In this document: positions 54,401 to 62,686 of the stretch, piece after piece
Numbering within the stretch: the first letter of the stretch is position 1
Layout of the letters: each line of letters starts with the position of its first letter
Source of the DNA: Closterium sp. NIES-65
Taxonomy: Eukaryota; Streptophyta; Zygnematophyceae; Desmidiales; Closteriaceae
Direction of reading: 5' to 3'
Length of the DNA stretch: 64,000 nucleotides
NCBI GenBank assembly: GCA_948144175.1
Contig: CANXME010002591.1
Location: forward strand, 2,774,501-2,838,500
Position numbers and translations under genes: made by a program
The notes under the pieces: model-generated
Seen by the model: the letters and a program-made list of their open reading frames with translations, nothing else
What the model was told of the DNA's origin: nothing
Databases searched by the model: none

Positions 54401-56264
54401 CAGACTCCGAACTCTGCGGCTCAGCACCACGAGGCTCCACACCCCCACGCTCCACACCCCCAGGCTCAGCACCCCCAGGCTCCACACCCCCAGGCTCCAC
54501 ACCCCCAGGCTCCACACCCCCAGGCTCCACACCCCCAGGCTCAGCACCCTCAGGCTCAGCACCCCTAGCAGGACGAGAGTCGACAGCTACCTCAACAGGC
54601 TCAACCGGGTCTACCTGAGACACACCTGAGGGAGCGGCACCCTGAGGGGGGAGGGGGTCTGCAACAGCAGCACCTGGCGCGAGGAAGAGAGGCGGGGGGG
54701 GGAAGCGGGGCAGTGCGGTAGGGGAAGAGGCGGTAGTAGGGGACGGACTCGTCAAAAGTGACGTCCTGGGAGGGCAAGACTCGGCGCGAGGTGGCGTGGT
54801 AAAACTGCCAACCAGACGCGTCCGGGAAAAAGCCGAGGAAGACGCAGGGAACAGCACGGGAGGAGAGCTTGTCCGCAGACAAATCGCGGACAAAAGCTCG
54901 AGACCCCCAGACCCGGAAACGCGACGCATCGCCAACCTCCCCCGTACACAGCAGCGTGGGCGAGGTCTCCGGCAAGGAGACACAGGGCCAGAGGTTGAGC
55001 TGGTGCGCAGTGTACCGGACCGCAAACGGCCACAGAAAGTGGGGGGCAACCGCATGGATCAAGGAGGTACGGGCGACCTCCATGACCAGGCCATCGCGGC
55101 GCTCCGCAACCCCATTCTGCTGTGGAGAGGCCGGAAGCGTGAACGACTGCTCAATGCCGTGCTCAGCACAGTAGGCTGCCAAGAGGTCGGAGGAGAACTC
55201 ACCACCTCTGTCAGAGTGCAAGCGCAGGACAGGAAAGTCCGAGCGGAAACGCTCACTGAGCTGGAGACGGGCTCTGCGGATCCAAGGGATCAAGACATCA
55301 GGGACCTCACCCTTGGTGCGCAAGGGGAAGACCGTGGTGTAGCGCGAGTAGTCGTCAACAACTATCAGGAAGTACCTCTCCTGACCCTGACCACGGACGC
55401 GGGCTGGGCCCCACACGTCCATGTGGAGCGTCTGCAAAGGAGCAGTCGTCGGGGGAAACGAGGAGGAGTGAGGAGCGGCGCGCTGCCGCCCCTCGACACA
55501 GGGAAGGCAGGGAGGAGCAGGCGAGGGTGGGAGGGGAGGGAGGACCCTGGGAAGACCAGAGACAAGGTACCGGGAGTGCATGGCATGAAGGCGCTGCACA
55601 GATGTGTGGCCAAGTCGGTGGTGCCAGAGGACAGTCTCATGTGCTAGAGAGCAACACGAGCAGGGGGCAGACAGCTGACCTGACGCGGACGCAAACGCAG
55701 ACGCAGACGCAGCGACCTGAGGGGAGGCAGTAGTCAGTGTGTACAGGTCCGACCCCGGCTGCCGAGTGAAGGTAGCCAAGTGACGGCCCGTACGAGCACA
55801 CGTGCAGTGGGTCATGCGTAGGCAGGGGTGAACTGGTGAACACCCCCGTCCTAGAGAGCACATCCTGCCACCAAGTTCGTAGAGAACGAGGGGAGGTGGA
55901 GACCTGACAGTGTGCCCAACGGGACCGCAGGGCAGGGAAGGACAGTGGAAGAGGTCGCAATGACCGGACCCCCAGAGGGGTCAGCAAGCAAGACAGCAAC
56001 TGGCCGAGCAAGCGGCTCAAGGGCAGTGCGGTCACGAAAGAAGCAGCGAGAAGCACCTGAGTCCAGTGTGAAGGTGTGCAGTGCGGCAGTCGACGCAGTA
56101 CCAGGGGGGGGAGACACACGAGCACCTAGAGCAGCAGCCTCACCAGCACCTGGGGTAGCCGACACGCGAGTACCTGGACTGGCAGACGCACTGGCCCTAA
56201 TGCCCGGGTCGGGAGGTACACACAAGTACTCGGCACCCTCTCCACTAGTAGACATCACATACAT
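51451..56264 (-). pseudogene. pol of element I (few frameshifts, one nonsense codon)
   Basis: From the right: protease with LDSGAS intact (about 56050, frame open 55851-56264), then a shift near 55855. Integrase and the start of the linker are open at 54601-55863, with HHRLGH, CLPCVEG and the D, D, E residues. A shift in a run of ten C residues near 54695 leads to a VEPGG array (54380-54560). After another shift, RT and RNase H are open at 51913-54198 with YVDDLVF, preceded by a GVGAAAGAADP repeat. TGA at 51913-51915 replaces TGG in RNase H, and the frame then stays open to the stop at 51451. Decay is moderate although the LTRs are nearly identical. Confidence 0.85.
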
Positions 56265-56314
56265 GGCAGATAGAATAGCATCAAAGTCTAGAGCATAGAT
56301 AACAATCCCCTTCT

Positions 56315-57075
56315 TCAGGAGATCAAGCCAGTGGGGCAGCTCAGTAGCCTGAGGGAACTGAACACGCCAAGCGTCGTCGAGACGAGCGAAGCAGCGCTGT
56401 GTGGCGTGCGGTCGTCCACACTGCTGACCAGTGCGGTCACTAGTGCGAATGACGTACGTGCAGCTAAGACCACCCCCACCCCCGTGCTGAGAGTACCACT
56501 CACGGACCTCCTGGGGCGAGGGAGTGTGCTGCTGGCCCTGGCCACTGCCAGTGCCTCCACGGCCACCACCACCGCTGCCACCTCCTCGACCACCCCAACC
56601 CCTGCCGCCGCCTCGTCCACCGCCACCCCAACCGCCGCCTCCACTCCTGCCACCTGCCCCGCCGCCTCCGCCACCACCCCCACCGCTACCACTCGCCCCT
56701 CCAGCCGAGCCACCACCCCCACTGCCTCCACCGCCCCCACCGCCGCCTCCCCCGCCGTCATTGCTACCACCCTTGCCCCCTTTGCCCTTGCCGCTGCGGC
56801 GCCCGCTCGAGGCAGACGCAGCGCCGACCTTCTCAGCACCGAGAAGGTCGACAGCAGCAGCAGAGGCGACAGAGGGAAGAAGGGGGGAAGGAGAACACCC
56901 CTCAAAGAACGGGGTACGGGGGTCGCCACGAGAGGCACCTACAGCGACTATGCTAGTCTCAGCTGCAAGGAGCTCCTTCTCAAGGAGGGCAATGGTGAGT
57001 TCAGTGGGGCAACGAGCTAGGAAGTGGTCCCTGACAGCACGCAGTGTGTCAGGGGGCGGGTGACTAGGTGGTAGA
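56315..57075 (-). pseudogene. gag C-terminal part of element I
   Basis: Contains the gag block YHLVTRPPDTLRAVRDHF (in broken frames), a Gly-rich stretch (56560-56780), SPQEVREWY, and the CX13CX3HX4C cluster (about 56395-56470). The gag N-terminal half is missing; homology stops at about 57075, where the foreign RT starts. Confidence 0.75.
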
Positions 57076-57077
57076 GA

Positions 57078-58088
57078 GTGAAGGAGTCGCTGTCGAGCTG
57101 GAAGGGCGAGGCGGTGAAGGCCGCCATGGAAGAAGAAATCCGTAGCCTCATCGCTATGGGGACTTGGGAGCTGGTTGAACGCCCACGCGGGGTGAACATC
57201 ATGAAGAACCGATGGGTGCTGACGACCAAGTACCGCATCGGCGACACCGTCGAGGGCGAGAAGGCGAGGCTAGTCGTGAAGGGCTTCACGCAGGTGTACG
57301 GCGCCGACTACGACGAGACGTACTCACCGGTGAGAAGCTACGTCACGCTGAGGTTCTTCCTCAGCATCATCGCCGTCCTTGATCTCAACCTGATGCAGCT
57401 CGACATGAAGAATGCTTTCATGCAGAGCAAGCTCGACAGGGTACTCTACATGTACCAGCCGGACTATTTCAACGACGGGACCGGCCGGGTGTGTAAACTG
57501 CTGAAGAGCCTCTACGGGCTGAAGCAGTTGCCGCTGCTGTGGTACAGGGCTCTCGACGGTGTGCTGCTGGGCGCTGGCTGGAAGAAGAGCCAGGTCGACG
57601 AGGCGCTCTACCTCAAGGCAAGCGACGACGGAGTGACCTGCTGGGTGCTGGTCTACGTCGACGACCTGCTTGCCGCTAGCAGCAGCACCGCGATGCTGAA
57701 GGAGCTGAAGGAGCTGCTGGAGACCGCCTTCGAGCTACGTGAGATCTCGCCGGTGGTGAAGTACCTTGGGCTGGAGATCGTGCGCGACACGCCGGCCAGG
57801 AAGTTGCGGCTGCACCAGCAGGGCTACGCCGACAAGCTACACATGCGCTTCATCGACAAAGAGCAGGGCGATCGAGTCCCGAAGACACCGGTCTTGGTCG
57901 ACGCCTACGCTCAACTAACGTTCGATGATGAGGAGGCTCAGGAGCGCGAAGAGGAGGAGTACCGGCAGAAGGTCGGCTCGCTGCAGTTCGCGGCGACGAC
58001 GACAAGGCCGTACATCGCGTTTGCCTGCAGCAAGCTGGGAAGTGGCCTCACGGTGAGGAGCAACCAGCATTGGCGGTGGAATGACTGA
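57078..58088 (+). pseudogene. RT fragment of another copia family, reversed inside element I
   Basis: An open frame of 336 codons, opposite in strand to element I. It begins within the RT upstream region (ESLSSWKGEAVKAAMEEE). It includes NRWVLTTKY, the first catalytic Asp (D109 in LMQLDMKNAF) and YVDDLLAA (193-196), and ends where RNase H should begin. There is no start codon context, protease, integrase or RNase H, so it is a fragment, but it contains no stop. Its style (GTCGACGACC at YVDD, no homology to the A-I pol) fits the family of J. Confidence 0.85.
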
Positions 58089-58100
58089 ACAGGAATACCA

Positions 58101-58234
58101 TGTTGGAATAACTGAACAGGAATGAATGAACTAGCAGTGAAATGAGTACAAGTACCTAACCCTAGAATTGTGTACCCCCTATAGGCTAACCCACTGTAGC
58201 CTAAACTAACACAACATATATATAATGTTTGACA
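58101..58234 (-). repeat. 5' LTR of element I (134 bp)
   Basis: Plus orientation TGTTGGAATAAC to AATGTTTGACA. To its left only ACCA (minus TGGT) of the expected primer site remains, followed by a second partial copy of the LTR end (see findings). Confidence 0.92.
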
Positions 58235-59063
58235 CCACCTCCACCGCCCCCGCTCGCTCCTCCAGTGCCCCTGCCCCCCTTGCCCTTGCCAGGGCGGCGT
58301 CTCCCGCTAGGGGCAGACGCCGCACCGACCGACTCAAGACCAAGGAGGTCGGCCGCAGCAGCAGAGGCAACAGAGGGCAGAAGGGGGGAGGGGGAACACC
58401 CCTCAAAGATGGGGGTGCGCGGGTCACCACGAGAGGCCCCTACGGCGACTATGCTCTTCTCCGCTGCTAGGAGGGCCTTCTCGAGGAGGTCAACAGTGAG
58501 TGTGGTGGGACAGACTGAAAGGAAGTGGTCCCTGACTATGCGAAGGGAGTCAGGGAGGCGAGTGACTATGTAGTAGAGAGTGATGTACATGGGGGGGGGG
58601 GGTTCTTGGCGCAAAAGTCAGCAGGAAGCGCAACGCGGTAGCGAGTGTCACTAGTGCGGAGGTGCGTAATGAGGTCAGCGACTGTGGGAAAGGCAGCAAG
58701 GTCAGGGAAGAGGTACGGTAGCATGAGACGGCTCAGTGCAGCAGTGGCAGGGGAGGAGTAGCGTGCAACTACAACGTCGTACAAGGTCTGGGCACTCTTG
58801 TACTGACTAAAGTGCGCACGCTCGGAGGTAGGGAGGTGGCGACGCACAGCAAGACGTGTAGCAGCGTCGCGCGTGGCCCACTGGGAGCGAACAGTGGCGT
58901 CAGCATCAGCAGCAGGGGCAGGGGAAGCGCGAGAGGTGAGGTCAAAGAGAGAGAGGCCGTCTGCCCTATCGCACTGTAAGAACAGCTGCAGGTCATCTAC
59001 CCAGACCTCAAAGTCAATGGCCCGACCCTCAGCGTTAAAAGCGAGGACACTAGGGGTAGCCAT
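58235..59063 (-). pseudogene. gag N-terminal part of element H
   Basis: The ATG (59061-59063) opens the conserved gag, starting MATPSVLAF. The frame is open to about 58600, where a run of about 12-13 C residues causes a shift. The rest (58239-58600) is in another frame and ends in the basic and Gly-rich region where element I is inserted. Apart from that run, the sequence is well preserved. Confidence 0.87.
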
Positions 59064-60050
59064 GACCACAGTAGACTAGTAGTGCAAACAGTAGGGGGAG
59101 GGCAATGCAGTAACAGAGGCGCTGCTCTCACGAGACAGGGCGGTTTGGGTAGCTTGGCAGCACAGCAGCTTAGCAACACGGCGGCTCGGGCGACTCGGGC
59201 GGCTCGGCAGCAACTGTGGCCCGGCGGCACCCGCGGCTCGGCTCCTCAGCTGCTCAGGCGGCTCGGGCGGCTCGGGCGGCTCGGGCGATTCGGGCGGCTC
59301 GGGCGGCTCGGGCGGCTCGGGCGGTGCGGGCGGCTCGGCTGCGTAGGGCGGCAGGGCCGCTGGTAGGGCGGCGGGGCCGCTGGTAGGGTGGCGGGGCCGC
59401 TGGTAGGGCGGCGGGGCCGGTGGTAGGGCGGCGGAGCCGCAGGTAGGGCGGCGGGGCCGCAAGCAGGGCGGCGCGGCCGCTAGTAGGGTGGCGGGGCCGC
59501 AGGTAGGACGACTGGGCCGGGTCGAAGGTAGGGCGACGGGGCCGGGGCCGGGGCGCAGGTAGGGCGACGCGGCCTGGGTCGGGGCCGCAGGTAGGTCGAC
59601 GGCGGCGGGGCCGCAGGTTGGGCGGCGAGGCCGCTAGTAGGGCGGCGCGGCCGGGTCGAAGGTAGGGCGACGGGGCCGGGGCCGGGGCGCAGGTAGGGCG
59701 ACGGGGCCTGGGTCGGGGCCGCAGGTATGGCGGCGGGGCCAGGGTCGTAGTGGGGTGACGGGGCCGGGGTCGCAGGTAGGGCGACGGGGCCGGGGCGCAG
59801 ATAGGGCGACGGGGCCGCAGCGCAGGTAGGGCGACGGGGCCAGGGCGCAGGTAGGGCCACGGGGCCGCAGCGCGGGTAGGGCGACGGGGTCGCTAGGGCG
59901 GCGAATCCGGGGCCGCTAAGGCGGCGCGACGTGGCCGCTAGGGCGGCTCGACGAAGTCAGAGAGGGGAGCGCGACTCGGGGAGCGCGCTCCGGGAAGGAA
60001 AAAAATGAATTTCGATGTGGTGGGCCCTAGGCACAGTTCCCACGAGGGAA
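59064..60050 (-). repeat. Leader of element H: GC-rich repeats
   Basis: 59240-59340 consists of CGGGCGGCT repeats. 59340-59900 has units based on GGTAGGGCGGCGGGGCCGC and GGTAGGGCGACGGGGCC. It corresponds to the leaders of A to D but with another unit. Confidence 0.7.
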
Positions 60051-60064
60051 CCTGCTCGATACCA
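60051..60064 (-). promoter_or_regulatory. Primer-binding site of element H
   Basis: Minus-strand TGGTATCGAGCAGG directly after the 5' LTR, one mismatch from the initiator-Met site. Confidence 0.82.
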
Positions 60065-60196
60065 TGAGAAAATAGAAACAAGAAATGAATGAACTATGAA
60101 TGAAGTGGGTACAAGTACTAACCCTAATTGGGTTGTACCCCCTATGGGATACCCCACTACAGCCTACACAATAGTATAAGCTATAATGTTCTGACA
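60065..60196 (-). repeat. 5' LTR of element H (132 bp)
   Basis: Plus orientation TGAGAAAATAG to ATGTTCTGACA, followed by the duplicated GTGTT. Confidence 0.92.
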
Positions 60197-60201
60197 GTGT
60201 T

Positions 60202-61480
60202 AACAGGAATGGAGTGTTGGCCCCGCCCTTGCTTGGGCAATGCCGACGACTTGGTCGGATGCACGGGAGTAGCAACCGACTTGGGCGCTGCATTTTTTGG
60301 CTTTCAACCGGTGCTCTGTCACCATCGACCAAGTTCGTCTATCCGACGTCGGCGACGGCGACGATGAGGTGCAGCAGTAGGTGCCGTGCCCTTCTGCTCG
60401 GCTGGTGTGGTGATGGCGTGCTGTGTGTGGGGTGCACGGCGAGGATGAGGCTTTCTCCGTGGAGTACTGCCGTGTGGGCTGGAGGCCCAAGCGTGAGCGC
60501 GGCAGGGGAGTGTTAACAGGAATGGAGTGTTGGCCCCGCCCTCGCTTGGGCAACGCCGACGACTTGGTCTGATGTACGGGAGTAGCAACCGACCGTTCAC
60601 AGTGGGAGAGCTGCTCGACAGGCTTTGTCGAGCTGCAGGGGACCGCTGTGGTGTTGCTGTCGACTAGGGAGCTCGACAGCTGCAACTGACTGGTCTGGGC
60701 GACGGGTGGGACGTCGACCAGGACCTGCAGTTCGACCGGGAGGTCGACGGAGCAGTCCGTCGACCTGACAAGTGAGTAGCGGTCGACGAGGGGAGCTCGG
60801 CGACAACCGCTGATGGTTCTGGTCGACGGAAGGGGTCCGTCAACCAGGGGGTAGCTCGACGGGAGTTGTGGTCGACCAGAGGGACCTGGTGGTTGACCGG
60901 AAGCACTTGGTGGTCAACCAGGTCGACTGGGTAACCTGCTCGACGAGTTCTGTGGAGGCACGCGAACGTCGTCGAGGTTGCGATGGCGCAGGCGACGGCG
61001 GGCTGGTATCCCGGAGTCGATGTGGCTCGTCAGGCGCAGACAACAGCCGACGAATGCCCAACGAGGCAAGTCGGGCCAATCGTCTGCGCACACCTGCGAG
61101 CGTGCACACTGCTGTGTTCTACGGGGCAACGCTGGACAGCCACTCTGCTGCAGCGTTGGCACGGCGTCGACCTGCTCCGTTGGCAGGTCACCTTTCTGCA
61201 ATGCTGGCGTGGCTCCTCTACACAACCCTGGCAGGCGATCGACTGAGCTGTGCTGGCGGTCGACCAGGCTAGCAGCAGGGTTGCTAGGTGCCTGATGTAG
61301 TCATTGTTGTCATTGCTTGTTGTATTATTCTGGAATCCCAACTTTGCTAGTGGAAACTCTTGCCAATTTCTCCCGTGAATGTGCAAGCACTAAGGAACCA
61401 AGCAAAGCTACGATCACCTCTAATAGTTCGTGCCAACCCTCGTAGTCTAGCTCACTACCGTTGTAGAGTGAATCCCCGCA
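60202..61480 (+). repeat. 5' LTR of element J (about 1.28 kb, first four bases at 45657-45660)
   Basis: It ends CCCCGCA immediately before the primer site. The first 88 or so bases occur twice (from 60198 and from 60511, both TGTTAACAGGAATGGAG...), so either the LTR carries an internal duplication or a second J-type LTR is inserted at 60511. From 60650 on it is very rich in GTCGAC and related GTCGA sites. Promoter elements were not identified. Confidence 0.75.
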
Positions 61481-61524
61481 TGGTGCGGTGAGCGTGGATC
61501 GAACACGCGACCTTCAGTTAGGAG
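61481..61524 (+). promoter_or_regulatory. Primer-binding site of element J (tRNA 3' half)
   Basis: The site starts TGGTGCGGTGAGCG directly after the LTR. Its reverse complement reads like a tRNA 3' half: CCA end, discriminator A, seven-base acceptor strand, and a T arm with stem GCGTG/CACGC and loop TTCGATC, extending into an anticodon-loop-like CTCCTAA (fits Arg-CCU, uncertain). The 5' half of a tRNA is not present, so it is not a tRNA gene. A perfect 7-bp hairpin (ACGACTT / AAGTCGT) follows. Confidence 0.75.
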
Positions 61525-61577
61525 ACGACTTTTGCACCTACTAAGTCGTTCGTAGGCCGGCAGCAGCGATAGTCGCC

Positions 61578-62108
61578 ATGGTCGACCCCGTAGTTGATGC
61601 AGGTGTAGCGGACACCTTGGAGGCACGTTTGGCTGACGCTAGGAGACGCCACGCGGATGGCGAGTACGAGACGATCCCCTTAGTGATCGCCGAGTTGGGC
61701 ATCCGGTCGCAGTGGGCGACGGAACACCCTTCCCGTCCTGCTTCTCCTCGACTGGTGCGCAACGAAGGTGGCGTCGATGACGAGGTCGACGGTGGTGCAC
61801 GAGTCAGCGCCAGCGAAGGCACGAGGCAGAGAGGAGTGATCAAGGTCGTCGGTGGTGTCGACGGAATCCAGGCGCAAGTGCAGCGGTCGACGGCGGTTGC
61901 AGGGAGCTCGCGTGCCAACGTCGTCGATGTTCGACGCCGTTCTCCTCCACGAAGTGGTGGAGGGCTCTCGATGACGACACACGTGACGGCGGGCGGATTG
62001 CAACTGCGTATGGCTACTTCAAGTTCTCGCCAGACCGGATCACCGTCGCACCGCTGCAAGGTCGACGGGACCTCATCACCTGGAGGGAGTCGATTGAACC
62101 TCAGCTAG
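61578..62108 (+). pseudogene. Possible N-terminal gag ORF of element J
   Basis: A 176-codon ORF starting at an ATG shortly after the primer site. The first 60 or so residues are a plausible charged helix-rich N-terminus (DTLEARLADARRRHADG). From about 61930 the frame no longer matches; the gag domain continues in another frame from about 61982. A frameshift near 61930-61980 is likely. No known domain recognised in this part. Confidence 0.45.
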
Positions 62109-62686
62109 AGGTCGCCGGGCTGAAGGGCTTCGCCGATGACACCGTGCCATTTCCGCGCGAGGAGGATGTCAAGCTACGCGGGGAGTTTCGTTCTGCTCAC
62201 CTGCTCACCTTCATGGTCATCTCGAGGTGCTGCTCGCCAGTGGTGCAGCTAGCGCTCAGGAGCTGTCGAGAGCGACTGGATGCTGGTCACCATGCATGGC
62301 ACTTCATCATGTCGACGTACCAGGCCAGGGACGACCTGTACATCGGACAGCTAGAGGAGAAGATGACTCACATTCGAATGGGCGAGCAGGAGTCGGCGAC
62401 GGACTACTGCAACCGAGCTCGACGGATCCTAGCTGAGATGAGGATGGCGGGCGCCGAGTACTCGACGGCGTCCTACATCACCCACGTCCTCAAGGGCCTG
62501 CCGCGCAGCTACAACCTCATGAAGAGGTTTACAATGGTGCCCGGCACACGTGAGTCCCTCGACGAGGACTCCCTTACCAGCTACATCCTCCAGGATGAGG
62601 CGATGCAGGAGGCAGAGCAGCCCACGGAGTTCCTTCTGCAGGCGAGTTACGCTGCACCGACAAAGCCGAATTGTCAGCAGGAGTAG
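61982..62686 (+). pseudogene. Gag of element J (UBN2-type), 5' end in another frame
   Basis: The frame is open from about 61982 (first Met 62144). It encodes YFKFSPDRITV, then a copia gag of the UBN2/DUF4219 kind: LITWRESIEPQLEVAGL, a middle helical part, and YNLMKRFTMVPG near the end. It ends at TAG (62684-62686). The same frame continues through the zinc knuckle into pol, so the TAG is either a readthrough codon or a nonsense mutation. It would form the particle shell of J. Confidence 0.78.

Larger units (their letters stand above)
51182..58234 (-). mobile_element. Element I: copia element in H's gag, with a replaced 5' region
   Basis: The minus-strand element has LTRs at 51182-51315 and 58101-58234 (134 bp, one difference) and a perfect duplication CCACC (51177-51181 and 58235-58239). 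It sits in the glycine-coding repeat of H's gag. Its pol is related to but clearly diverged from that of A-H. Where primer site, leader and gag N-terminus should be (about 57076-58100), there is a plus-strand RT fragment of a different copia family. Confidence 0.93.
45661..60196 (-). mobile_element. Element H: Ty1/copia element with element I inside
   Basis: The minus-strand element has LTRs at 45661-45792 and 60065-60196 (132 bp, about four differences) and a perfect duplication GTGTT (45656-45660 and 60197-60201). It is inserted four bases into the LTR of J. H's own sequence is 45661-51181 and 58235-60196. Element I occupies 51182-58234 within its gag. RT and RNase H are intact; integrase and protease are broken. 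Confidence 0.94.

Noticed and set aside
61481-61560. A tRNA gene on the minus strand
   Set aside because: The 3' half is convincing, but the 5' acceptor strand (GCGGTGA) and a paired anticodon stem are missing, and it sits exactly after an LTR end in CA, so it is a primer-binding site.
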